From Phytohabitans maris (GTDB lineage Bacteria > Actinomycetota > Actinomycetes > Mycobacteriales > Micromonosporaceae): a stretch of DNA of 64,000 nt. A program made the position numbers and the translations under genes. This document shows, piece by piece, positions 16,596-26,714 of this stretch; within the stretch, counting starts at the first letter, position 1; the number at the start of each line of letters is the position of its first letter. The stretch is taken from positions 62,001 to 126,000 of the forward strand of contig NZ_JAVHUY010000010.1 in assembly GCF_031085175.1 (NCBI RefSeq), given 5' to 3'. The notes under the pieces were generated by a model. That model made no database searches, had not been told where the DNA came from, and was given only the letters and a program-made list of their open reading frames with translations.

Positions 16596-17951
16596 GTGAA
16601 CAGGATCGCGCGAAGATGCATTGCGGCGGTTGCATGCGCCGTGCTCGCCGGTACACCAGCGCCGGCCACGGCCGGGCCGCCCGTGGGGCCGTCGGCGGCT
16701 CCAGCGGTCGGCGTCCCCTCGGCCGACATGATGTCCGCGATGCAACGCGACCTGAACCTCACCGCCGACGAGGTTCAGGTCCGGCTGGCCAAGGAGGACG
16801 ACGCCGCCCGCGTCGAGCAGAAGGTGCGCGTCGAACTCGGCGCCGGCTTCGGCGGCGCCTGGCTGACCGCCCACGACCAGCAGTTGGTCGTGGGCATCAC
16901 CGACGCCGGCGCCGCCGACCGGGTCCGCGCACTGGGCGCCCAGCCCCGGGTGGTGGCGCGCAGTGAGCGGCAGCTGGACACCGCCAAGGCCCGGCTGGAC
17001 CTGAGCAAGGCGCCGGCCGGCGTCGCCGGCTGGTACGTCGATGTCACCACCAACACCGTTGTCGTGCTGGCGGCTGCCTCGGCCATGGCCGACGCCGCCG
17101 GCTTCGTGGCCGGCAGCGGCGCCGACCCCGGGGCGGTCCGCATCCAGGCCTCCACCGAACAGCCGCGACCGCTCTACGACCTGCGCGGCGGCGACGCCTA
17201 TTACCCCGGCAGCACCCGATGCTCGATCGGGTTCTCCGTCACCGGCGGGTTCGTCACCGCCGGACACTGCGGCGGCGTGGGCACCAGCACCGCCGGCGTC
17301 AACGGGGTTGCGCAGGGCACAGTGGCCGGTTCCACCTTCCCCGGCGTCGACTACGGCTGGGTGGCGGTCAACGCCAACTGGACCCCCACCCCGCAGGTCA
17401 ACGCCTCGGGTGGCACGCCCGTCGAGGGTTCGCAGGAGGCGGCCGTCGGCGCCTCGGTGTGCCGGTCCGGGTCCACCACCGGCACGCGCTGCGGCACCAT
17501 CCAGGCCAAGAACGCCACCGTCAACTACATCCAAGGAACGGTGCAGGGTCTGACCCGCACGAACGCCTGCGCCGAAGGTGGTGACTCCGGCGGATCCTGG
17601 CTGTCCGGGCTGCAGGCCCAGGGCGTCACCTCCGGCGGTTCCGGCAACTGCACCAACGGCGGAACCACCTACTTCCAGCCGCTGCTGCCCATCCTGGCCG
17701 CCTACGGCCTGACGCTGACCGTCGCCAACGCGGCTCCGTACACCGTGATCCGGTCCGTGACGTCCCAGGGCCAGGGCAACACTCGCGAGGCCGCGGTCAG
17801 CAACGGCATCGCGGCCAACAGGGTCGCGCTCCGTACCGCCGGCATCAACTGCAACCCCTACGACTCATCGACGTCCTCGCATGTATGGACCGCTCCGGAC
17901 GGCTCTTGGCACGTCTACAACGTGACCACCAAGGGGTACTGCACGAACTGA
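16596..17951 (+). CDS. Secreted alpha-lytic-type serine protease (S1E) with pro-region
   Basis: 451 aa, GTG with GAGGAG 4 nt upstream. Signal peptide about 1-26, then a pro-region (about 40-185) of the alpha-lytic protease prodomain type, which folds and inhibits the enzyme. The mature protease has His224 (VTAGHC), Asp252 (GVDYGW) and Ser331 (GGDSGGSW). Cys pairs fit disulfides. Length and signatures resemble streptogrisins. A C-terminal tail of about 75 residues after the barrel contains two further cysteines and aromatic residues and may be a binding domain. The next gene begins 16 bp later. Confidence 0.92.
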   Translation: MNRIARRCIAAVACAVLAGTPAPATAGPPVGPSAAPAVGVPSADMMSAMQRDLNLTADEVQVRLAKEDDAARVEQKVRVELGAGFGGAWLTAHDQQLVVGITDAGAADRVRALGAQPRVVARSERQLDTAKARLDLSKAPAGVAGWYVDVTTNTVVVLAAASAMADAAGFVAGSGADPGAVRIQASTEQPRPLYDLRGGDAYYPGSTRCSIGFSVTGGFVTAGHCGGVGTSTAGVNGVAQGTVAGSTFPGVDYGWVAVNANWTPTPQVNASGGTPVEGSQEAAVGASVCRSGSTTGTRCGTIQAKNATVNYIQGTVQGLTRTNACAEGGDSGGSWLSGLQAQGVTSGGSGNCTNGGTTYFQPLLPILAAYGLTLTVANAAPYTVIRSVTSQGQGNTREAAVSNGIAANRVALRTAGINCNPYDSSTSSHVWTAPDGSWHVYNVTTKGYCTN

Positions 17952-17967
17952 CCCATAGGAGGATCGT

Positions 17968-18618
17968 GTGCTAGCACGAAGGAAGGTACTACCCACCCTG
18001 TTCGTCGCGGTGGCCGCGCTACTGTCGGCGCCCGGCACCGCCGAGGCGGCCGCGGCCCCGGCGGCATCGACGGATCAGATCGCGGCGGCGGTCACCCGGA
18101 TCGTCGGCAACAAGTACAGCGCCGCCGATCTCGCGCTGGTGAAGACCCGGCCCGAGATCGCGCGTCACGTACCGGCGCCGGACGGGCTCACGATCTCCGT
18201 CAAAGCCGACGGTTACACGTTGGCGCAGGACAAGGGGGCACCGGCCGCCGCGGGTGGCGCGGCGCTTCTGGCCGAGAACTGCGCCGGCGCCATCGACGTC
18301 GGCCTCCGGCAAAAATCGCTGCTCGGAAACGTCATCTGGGCTTACATACACCACGTCGAGGCGTGCACCGACAATGTCAACGTCACCCGGTTTGTCGTGC
18401 GCCGCGACATGACGAGGACGGACGGCACCATCGAGATCCTCGAACAGACACAGGACGTGGCGGGTGCCACGCCGCGCGCGTGGACCACATCGATGTTTCA
18501 GCGGCACCTGAAGCAGTGCCTGTCGCCCCTCATCCCATGCACCAACTGGTACCCGTGGATCCGGATCACACTGTACGCCGACCACACCTACACCCCCGAG
18601 GGAAGCATTACCACGTAA
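17968..18618 (+). CDS. Secreted protein of unknown function
   Basis: 216 aa, GTG with a perfect AGGAGG 6 nt upstream. The signal peptide (about 1-28) ends in AEAAAA. The mature part has four cysteines that could form two disulfides, and a C-terminal half rich in beta-prone and aromatic residues (NVIWAYIHHVEAC, TNWYPWIRITLYADHTY). It is 16 bp after the alpha-lytic-type protease and ends at a strong terminator, so it is in that operon. It could be a substrate-binding partner or an inhibitor of the protease. I recognise no family. Confidence 0.75.
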   Translation: MLARRKVLPTLFVAVAALLSAPGTAEAAAAPAASTDQIAAAVTRIVGNKYSAADLALVKTRPEIARHVPAPDGLTISVKADGYTLAQDKGAPAAAGGAALLAENCAGAIDVGLRQKSLLGNVIWAYIHHVEACTDNVNVTRFVVRRDMTRTDGTIEILEQTQDVAGATPRAWTTSMFQRHLKQCLSPLIPCTNWYPWIRITLYADHTYTPEGSITT

Positions 18619-18640
18619 CCACACCCGGCACGGCCGTACA

Positions 18641-18679
18641 CCGTCCTGCCCCGCTCCGATTGGGGGCGGGGCAGGACGG
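18641..18679 (+). terminator. Terminator hairpin
   Basis: A 14-bp perfect stem (CCGTCCTGCCCCGC with its complement at 18666-18679) and an 11-nt loop, 22 bp after the stop of the secreted protein. Confidence 0.75.
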
Positions 18680-18801
18680 GATGTGCTCATATCGAGCGCC
18701 CCGGTCGCGGCGCGCAACTTGGATATTGCGATACGTCGATTCTTGTCACCCAGACCACGGCCAGCCGCGCCGCGGCGCCGTGCAACAACCGGGAGGTAGC
18801 G

Positions 18802-20256
18802 ATGCGTCTGTTCCCACTCCGCTCTAACGCCGCTGTCATCGCGGCGGCCACGGCCGTCGTGGTGGCCGCGACCGGCGCGCCGGCGCCGGCGGCGCCACCT
18901 CAAGGGACCGTGCGTCACGTTGCCGGTGAGGCGATCAAGGACAGCTACATCGTGGTCCTCAAAGAGGGCACGGTGACCCGATCGGCAACCGGGTCGACGG
19001 CGCTGCGGCTGGCCGGGACGCACCGCGGCCGCGTCGGTCACGTGTATTCGGCCGCGTTCCAGGGCTTCGAGGTCTCGTTGAGCGAAGCCGACGCGCGACG
19101 GCTCGCCGCTGACCCTGCCGTCGACTTCGTCGAACAGAACGCCATCGTGTCGTTGCAGGACACCCAGTCCGTTCCGCCGAACGGCGGCCTGGACCGCATC
19201 GACCAGCCCAACTGGCCGCTTGACGGCGCATATACCTTCCCGACGAGGGCGTCCGGCATCCGGGTGTACGTCATCGACAGCGGAATCCGGGCCAGCCACA
19301 CCGAGTTCGCGGGCCGGGTCGCCGCCGGCGCCGACTTCAGCGGCAGCGGGTCGACGGACGACTGCCTCGGACACGGCACACACGTGGCCGGCATCGCCGG
19401 CGGCACCACCTTCGGCGTGGCCAAGGGTGTCACACTCGTGCCCGTACGGGTCTTCGGCTGCGCCAACAGCGCCAGCAACGCCACCATCGCCGCAGGCGTC
19501 GACTGGGTCACGGCCGACCACGACCCGGGCGAGTACGCCATCGCGAACATGAGCCTCGGCGGGCCAGCCAACTCGGTGGTCAGCCTGGCGGTGGAGCGCT
19601 CGATCAACGACGGCGTCGTCTACAGCGTCGCCGCGGGGAACGCCAGCGCCGACGCCTGCGGGTTCTCACCGGCCAACATGCGTAACGCCATCGTGGTCGG
19701 CGCGACGGCGTTCAACGGCTCCGACAACCGCGCGACGTTCTCCAACTTCGGCGGTTGTGTCGACGTGTTCGCGCCCGGCCAGAACATCCTCTCCGCCTGG
19801 AACACCTCGGACACAGCGAGCATGCCGCTGGACGGCACGTCGATGGCGACCCCGTTCGCGACCGGAATCGCCGCGTTGATCTGGTCGATGCACCCGTCGC
19901 ACACCGCCGCGCAAATCACCGCCGACGTGTCCCATGTCGCGACGCACGGGGTGATCCCGGGATACACCGCCGGACCGAACCGTCACGTGTTCGTCCCGAC
20001 AATCATCATCAGCGGGCTGCGCGAGATCAACGGCCTCGGCGGAATGAGCGTCACGAACTCCCTGGCCGCCGCCGGTGGAACCGCGCCCTACACCTGGTCG
20101 GCGACCGGTCTTCCGCCGGCCATCACGATCAACCCGAGCACCGGAACGCTGAGCGGAAGGCTGAGCGTCGGCACCTATACGGTAACCGTTACCGCGACCG
20201 ACGCCGCTGGCCGAACCGGCCGCGCGACCGCCACCTGGTACGCCGACCGGCTGTGA
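18802..20256 (+). CDS. Secreted subtilisin-like protease (S8, proteinase K type)
   Basis: 484 aa, ATG with GGGAGG 5 nt upstream. Signal peptide about 1-32, inhibitor-I9 pro-domain (about 48-115, DSYIVVLK...VEQN), then the catalytic domain with Asp159 (VIDSGI), His191 (GHGTHVAG) and Ser347 (DGTSMATP). After the S8 domain an Ig-like putative domain of about 85 residues (TAPYTWSATGLPPAITINPS) resembles the He_PIG type and may bind surfaces. It is the last gene of the protease island and ends at a hairpin. Confidence 0.95.
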   Translation: MRLFPLRSNAAVIAAATAVVVAATGAPAPAAPPQGTVRHVAGEAIKDSYIVVLKEGTVTRSATGSTALRLAGTHRGRVGHVYSAAFQGFEVSLSEADARRLAADPAVDFVEQNAIVSLQDTQSVPPNGGLDRIDQPNWPLDGAYTFPTRASGIRVYVIDSGIRASHTEFAGRVAAGADFSGSGSTDDCLGHGTHVAGIAGGTTFGVAKGVTLVPVRVFGCANSASNATIAAGVDWVTADHDPGEYAIANMSLGGPANSVVSLAVERSINDGVVYSVAAGNASADACGFSPANMRNAIVVGATAFNGSDNRATFSNFGGCVDVFAPGQNILSAWNTSDTASMPLDGTSMATPFATGIAALIWSMHPSHTAAQITADVSHVATHGVIPGYTAGPNRHVFVPTIIISGLREINGLGGMSVTNSLAAAGGTAPYTWSATGLPPAITINPSTGTLSGRLSVGTYTVTVTATDAAGRTGRATATWYADRL

Positions 20257-20298
20257 CCCGCATCCGCCGACGTGGGCGCGCGCTGCTGAATCCACGAA

Positions 20299-20332
20299 GC
20301 GTAGCGCCAGTGCTCAGGCACTGGCGCTACGC
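20299..20332 (+). terminator. Terminator hairpin after the subtilisin gene
   Basis: Perfect 15-bp stem GCGTAGCGCCAGTGC with a TCAG loop, 42 bp after the stop. Confidence 0.8.
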
Positions 20333-20385
20333 CGGACGGCTCAGGCCACCTGTGGAAGTAGTCGCCCTCATCGATCGTCATCGGT

Positions 20386-20490
20386 GACTACGCGGAGATC
20401 CTGGCGTTGCGGCACCAGATCGCGCTGCTGCAACGCCAGCTCGTAGCCGCCAACCGCACGCCCGATGAGGAAAGTCCGCAACCAAGCACG
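20386..20490 (+). pseudogene. Transposase/integrase N-terminal fragment
   Basis: The stretch 20257-20646 has only a terminator and this scrap. The reading DYAEILALRHQIALLQRQL is the typical N-terminal segment of actinobacterial IS integrase-type transposases (EILxLRHQLxVLxRQ). No start, catalytic DDE region or terminal repeat follows. It lies just beyond the 3' end of tRNA-Lys, a usual place for element debris. Confidence 0.5.
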
Positions 20491-20646
20491 GTCGAGGAGC
20501 CGGACGCCATCCGGCGCCGACGGGTAAAACCGCAGGTCAGAGCAGTAGGAAGCGACGCAGGAAAACCCGCAAGTGACGAGCGTATCCAACGAGTAACCGC
20601 ACTCCGCGCCGGACAGGGCCACGTGAGAAGGCGCAGGTCAGAAGGG

Positions 20647-20719
20647 TGGGCCGCCGGGGACTCGAACCCCGAACCTAAGGATTAAAAGTCCTCAGCTCTG
20701 CCAATTGAGCTAGCGGCCC
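20647..20719 (-). tRNA. tRNA-Lys (anticodon UUU)
   Basis: All four arms pair: acceptor GGGCCGC/GCGGCCC, D arm GCTC/GAGC, anticodon stem GAGGA/TCCTT with loop CTTTTAA, and T arm CGGGG-TTCGAGT-CCCCG. The anticodon TTT reads Lys. CCA is not encoded; the discriminator A is followed by CCC. Confidence 0.95.
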
Positions 20720-20881
20720 GTCGGGATCAAGGTTACCGGAGGCCTCGCCGCCGCGGCCTGCGGCTTACGGCTGCCTGGAGGCTCACCGTTGCGGACCAGC
20801 GTGTACCGCTCCCAGTCACGACCCGAACGGCCGATCCAGGCCGGGCCACCAGGTCCATAGGGGCGTTGGACGCGGTGCGCC

Positions 20882-21631
20882 TCAGACGCTGCCAGCAATG
20901 ATGCCGATCACGTCGTCGATCTCCACTGTGCTCAGGCCGGTGCCGGCCGTCGAGGGTGAGTGGAGGGTGTTGTTCCAACTGGTGGCGATGCCGGTCCACG
21001 GGTCGCGGTCCGGCGCGAAGATCAGCAGGCGTTTCGCGCCGGTGTCCATGACCGCGGACGGGCTCCGGCCCTGTCCCCATCGCGCGGCGAGCGCGTCCAG
21101 GTCTTCGGGCATGCCGGCCGGGTAGGCGGTGGCCTCCCGGCCCACGCCCAAGGGGTGAGCGGACGCGTCCGTGAACAGGACGATCACGTGCCGGCGCCGC
21201 TCCGGCTCGCGGTCCCAGTCCGAGTCGATGGCGAGGGCGAGCGCCTCCAGGCCGGACTCCGGCTCGTCACCGCCACCCGACGCGCGCAGCCCCGAGACGA
21301 ACCGCCGGAACGCGTCCACTTCGGCCGGGAGCCGCCAGAATCCACCGACCTGCACCGGGTCGACCCGGTCGGCCTTGAAGTCGCGAAACGCCACGACCCT
21401 GATGCGCAGGCTGCCCACTGGCTTTTCCTTCAGCGCCATCGCCTTCGCCAGGCGGACGTGGAAGGTAAGCGCGCCGCGCTTCACCGTCTCGATGATCGAC
21501 GTCATGCTGGACGTCACGTCGATGCAGAGCACCAGGTCAACGGCGTATCCGCCGTCCTGAAACTCCACCTCCTCCAGCGTCCCGTCATCGAACGGCTCGT
21601 CGTGCTTCTTGGTGCGACGGGACCTGAACAC
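20882..21631 (-). CDS. VWA-domain protein
   Basis: 249 aa, one von Willebrand factor A domain. The metal site (MIDAS) is LCIDVTSSM near residue 36-44, followed by VVAFRDFKAD and GGGDEPESGLEALALAI, which supply the Thr and Asp ligands (FTDASAH). The N-terminus is highly charged (RSRRTKKHDEPFDD) and no signal peptide is visible, so it is probably cytosolic. Such proteins often work with MoxR-type ATPases or the tellurium-resistance system; TerC is the next gene upstream on the same strand, which makes a ter-related role conceivable. Confidence 0.8.
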   Translation of the reverse strand: MFRSRRTKKHDEPFDDGTLEEVEFQDGGYAVDLVLCIDVTSSMTSIIETVKRGALTFHVRLAKAMALKEKPVGSLRIRVVAFRDFKADRVDPVQVGGFWRLPAEVDAFRRFVSGLRASGGGDEPESGLEALALAIDSDWDREPERRRHVIVLFTDASAHPLGVGREATAYPAGMPEDLDALAARWGQGRSPSAVMDTGAKRLLIFAPDRDPWTGIATSWNNTLHSPSTAGTGLSTVEIDDVIGIIAGSV

Positions 21632-21713
21632 GCGACCTCCAGGGTTGATCGACGCCTCCCGACATTGTTCAACCCGCCCGCCACAGCGGACCGGCCCGCC
21701 AGGTGAGGATCGA

Positions 21714-21763
21714 GATCGTGGTCCTTAGGTGTCCCGCAGGGGGCACTGGAATACCACGATCAC
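21714..21763. repeat. REP-like palindrome, GATCGTGGT family
   Basis: GATCGTGGT and ACCACGATC arms spaced by 30 bp. The right part (21746-21763) is the exact reverse complement of an 18-mer at 57228-57245. It lies in the intergenic space between the VWA gene and terC. Confidence 0.55.
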
Positions 21764-21787
21764 CGGCGCTCGGGTCTTCGGGAGTCC

Positions 21788-22762
21788 CTAGAGCTTCTGT
21801 GCTGCCAGGCGTTCGCGGCGGTTGGCGGCCACGCTCGTCACCGTCACCGTGCCGAGGGTGGCGAGGATGACGCCGAGCGACAGCAGCGTCGGCACCTCCG
21901 GGACCTGGTCCCAGACGCCATGCGCCCAGTGCAGGACGAGCTTGACCCCGATGAACGCGAGGATCAGCCCGAGGCCGTAGTTGAGGTGGCGCAGGCGGGC
22001 GAGGACGTTGCGCAGCACGAAGTACAGCGCGCGCAGGCCCAGCAGCGCGAACGCGTTGGTGACGAAGACGAGGTACGGATCCTCGGTCACGCCGTAGACG
22101 GCGGGGACCGAGTCGACCGCGAAGACCACGTCGGTCATGAACACCGCCGCGACGACGAGTGCCATCGGCGTCAGCGCGCGGCGGCCGCCGATCCGGGTGG
22201 TCAGCCGGGAGCCCTGGTAGTCGGGGGTGACCGGCATCAGCCGGCGCAGCAGCCGCACCGCGCGCATGCGGTCGATGTCGATCTGGTGCTCCTCGCCGCG
22301 GAGCGCGTCCCGGACCACCTTGACGGCGGTCACCAGCAGTACGGCGCCGAAGAGCAGGAAGGCCCAGGCACCGCTGGCGATCACCGCGGCGCCGGCGGCG
22401 ATGAAGATGCCGCGCAGCACGAGGGCGCCGGCGATGCCGTACAGCAGGACCCGCTGGGCGAGCGCCGGCGGCACCGCGAACGACGCCAGCAGCAGCATGA
22501 ACACGAACAGGTTGTCGACCGACAGGGACTTTTCCACCACGTATCCGGTGAAGAACTCCACGGCCGGCGTGCCGCCGTAGGCCCACCAGACGATAGCGCC
22601 GAAGATCACCGGCAGGGCCAGGTAGAAGACCGTCCAGCCGACTGCCTCGCGCATCGGCACCTCGTGCGGGCGGCGCGTCACCGCGAAGTCGAGCGCCAGC
22701 AACACGAGCAGGACCGCGATGGTCACCGACCACAGCAACGGCGACCCGATCGACTCCAACAC
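21788..22762 (-). CDS. TerC-family membrane protein, probable Mn2+ exporter
   Basis: 324 aa, about eight or nine membrane helices. The family signatures are FFTGYVVEKSLSVDNLFVF near 70-90 and MTDVVFAVDSVPAVYGVT in the second half; their Asp and Asn residues form the metal path. The GTG at 22762 is chosen because AAGGA lies 9 nt upstream and the N-terminus VLESIGSPLLW fits the family; an earlier GTG lacks this. A Mn-sensing riboswitch ends right at the ribosome binding site, so the likely role is export of Mn2+ or loading of secreted metalloproteins. Confidence 0.9.
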   Translation of the reverse strand: MLESIGSPLLWSVTIAVLLVLLALDFAVTRRPHEVPMREAVGWTVFYLALPVIFGAIVWWAYGGTPAVEFFTGYVVEKSLSVDNLFVFMLLLASFAVPPALAQRVLLYGIAGALVLRGIFIAAGAAVIASGAWAFLLFGAVLLVTAVKVVRDALRGEEHQIDIDRMRAVRLLRRLMPVTPDYQGSRLTTRIGGRRALTPMALVVAAVFMTDVVFAVDSVPAVYGVTEDPYLVFVTNAFALLGLRALYFVLRNVLARLRHLNYGLGLILAFIGVKLVLHWAHGVWDQVPEVPTLLSLGVILATLGTVTVTSVAANRRERLAAQKL

Positions 22763-22770
22763 CTCGCCAG

Positions 22771-22904
22771 ATCCTTCCTCGGACACACGACAACGTCCGA
22801 GGTCTCCCTCACCCGCTGAGGTGCCGGCGGGTGCTCGTCCCGGGGGCGTGTGACATGGCCCGTACTGACCGGAACGATCTTGGCGAGGTACTCCCCTCGT
22901 GGAC
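22771..22904 (-). ncRNA. Mn2+ riboswitch (yybP-ykoY type) in the terC leader
   Basis: Read on the minus strand, the leader contains the conserved GGGGAGTA segment, a variable arm, and GGGTGAGGGAGACCTC, in the order of the yybP-ykoY family. P1 forms between GTCC-A-CGAGG (22904-22895) and CCTCGGAC (22802-22795). The same CCTCGGAC can pair with GTCCGAGG (22784-22777), which directly adjoins the AAGGA ribosome binding site (22776-22772). Mn2+ binding would keep P1 and free the site, an ON switch. The conserved blocks are seen; the mechanism is inferred. Confidence 0.78.
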
Positions 22905-22958
22905 AGGATATGGGCGGAACCTGAGCGTTCGCTGGGAATCAACGAGATTTGCTAATAC

Positions 22959-22992
22959 GCGGGCCCGCCCCTCTGAGGAGAGGCGGGCCCGC
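22959..22992 (-). terminator. Terminator hairpin downstream of the coiled-coil envelope gene
   Basis: GCGGGCCCGCC and its complement GGCGGGCCCGC, 11-bp stem with inner CTC/GAG pairing, 16 bp after the stop at 23008. Confidence 0.7.
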
Positions 22993-23007
22993 ATCGGCTT
23001 TGGATGG

Positions 23008-24018
23008 TCAAATGATGGACATGTGCACGTGGTCCTTGTGGTCCTGCGGCCCGCTGTAGCTCTTCCACCCGGTGGCGGGGAACCAGATCTGCCGGAACCA
23101 GATGACGTAGAGGATGCCCAGCCGGTCGGCGTTGCGCACCAGGAACGCGGTCAGGTTGTTGCCGTACAGGCGCATGTCGTCGTTGTGCGCGTTGGAGAAG
23201 CCGCTGCTCTGCAGTGACCAGTCACACGCCCGGCCCTTCGGATGCTCGAACGGGCCGCCGGAGCGGAAACACCCGACGAACCGCTTGAAGCCGGCCTTGC
23301 GGACCTCCGTGTACGCGTTGAACGTCCGGGGTGTGATGCACCCGGAGGTGGTCGGGTCGTCGACGCTGCACGACTCGTCCGGCCACGAGCCGTCCGAGTT
23401 GCGCGGCGCGGCCTTGGCCACGGGCGAGGAGGCGGAGACGAAGCCGCCGGTCAGCTTGGTGCCGCCGACCAGGGCGAGCGCCTTTTCCGCCTCGGTCTTC
23501 TGCCGGGCGATGATCGCCAACTGCTTCTGCTCCTCGGCGACCTCGGAGTCCAGCGCCTTCTTGGCCTGCGCGGCTCTCTCGCGGGCGGCGTTGAGCTCGG
23601 CGAGCTTGCGGTCGTTGACCATGTTGAGCTCGGTCAGCATGGACGCCTTCTCCACGAACTGGTCCCGCGAGGCGGTGTCGAGCAGCGCCGACACGGCCGT
23701 GAGCTTGCCCGTCCGGTACGAGGTCGCGGCCATCTCGCCGATCTGCGGCGCGAGCTCGGCCAGCTTCTCGTTCGCCTTGCGGACCTCCAGGTTGAGCTGG
23801 AGCTGCTTGGCGCGCGACTTGTTGAGCGCGGCCTTCGCCTGGGCGTGGCGCTTGCCGGTGGCGGTGAGCACGTCACCGAGCAGTGCGGGGCCGCTCTCGT
23901 CCGGTGTGGACGGGGCGCCCGGCTTGGCCATCGCGCCCGTCGGCGCGGCGAGGAAGAGGGTCGCGGCAGCGACCGCCGCGAGGGCGAGGATGCACCACCG
24001 TCGGACTGGTGCCGTCAT
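23008..24018 (-). CDS. Secreted coiled-coil protein with C-terminal ARB_07466-like hydrolase-type domain
   Basis: 336 aa. Signal peptide about 1-31 (ending AMA), a long Ala/Lys/Glu-rich coiled coil (about 45-175, as in RipA/EnvC-type proteins) and a C-terminal domain (about 215-336) with HPKGRACDW and DHKDHVHMSI, residues that would bind a metal. Four cysteines precede or lie in the domain. The layout is that of a cell-wall hydrolase or its regulator acting outside the membrane. A perfect CRP-type palindrome is 170 bp upstream, which fits the known CRP control of some actinobacterial wall enzymes. Confidence 0.78.
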   Translation of the reverse strand: MTAPVRRWCILALAAVAAATLFLAAPTGAMAKPGAPSTPDESGPALLGDVLTATGKRHAQAKAALNKSRAKQLQLNLEVRKANEKLAELAPQIGEMAATSYRTGKLTAVSALLDTASRDQFVEKASMLTELNMVNDRKLAELNAARERAAQAKKALDSEVAEEQKQLAIIARQKTEAEKALALVGGTKLTGGFVSASSPVAKAAPRNSDGSWPDESCSVDDPTTSGCITPRTFNAYTEVRKAGFKRFVGCFRSGGPFEHPKGRACDWSLQSSGFSNAHNDDMRLYGNNLTAFLVRNADRLGILYVIWFRQIWFPATGWKSYSGPQDHKDHVHMSII

Positions 24019-24187
24019 TCCGTCCCTTCCATCCGTGCAATGGGGTGGCCGGCGGCCAGCTTACCGAACCGGCCGGGCAGCCAGACGCACAAAGAATCCG
24101 TTACAGCACAACGACTTTCAGTAACCGCCCCCATGCAGTGAGATATCGAAGAGAGATCACGGAGACGGCTATTGGTCAGATCGGGGC

Positions 24188-24203
24188 TGTGACCAGCGTC
24201 ACA
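24188..24203. promoter_or_regulatory. CRP-type binding site
   Basis: TGTGACCAGCGTCACA, a perfect dyad matching TGTGA-N6-TCACA. It lies in the divergent 430-bp space between the envelope gene (start 24018) and katG (start 24449). Confidence 0.6.
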
Positions 24204-24250
24204 AGCACCTGAACCGGTTCGTCGGCGATTGCCGCGAGACCGCCCCCCGA

Positions 24251-24276
24251 TATTCTTGACTGAGTCCAGAAAAGTG
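24251..24276 (+). promoter_or_regulatory. FurA-type operator and promoter upstream of katG
   Basis: TTCTTGACTGAGTCCAGAAAAG (within 24253-24274) closely matches the AT-rich actinobacterial FurA operator remembered from furA-katG promoters (TTCTTGACTnATTCCAGAA); it includes a TTGACT -35. No furA reading frame follows in the 172 bp before katG. Confidence 0.55.
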
Positions 24277-24388
24277 ATCCACAATCTGACGGTGCAGGCG
24301 CTGACCACCGCGCGCCACGTGAGGCGTTTCGAGACATCAGGACTGTCTACCACGACCGTCGGCGACCGATTTATGACCCAGCGACTGA

Positions 24389-26617
<2,229 letters not shown>

Positions 26618-26670
26618 TCCGACCTCTCCAAGTGGGCACCGTGCGAGCCCGCGGGCGGGGAGCTGAGCAA

Positions 26671-26704
26671 CGCGGGCGCGGTCCCTGGGTGGACCGCGCC
26701 CGCG
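26671..26704. terminator. Bidirectional terminator between katG and the S15 peptidase
   Basis: CGCGGGCGCGGTCC-CTGGGT-GGACCGCGCCCGCG, a 14-bp perfect stem that serves the two convergent genes. Confidence 0.8.
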
Positions 26705-26714
26705 AGACCGCGGG

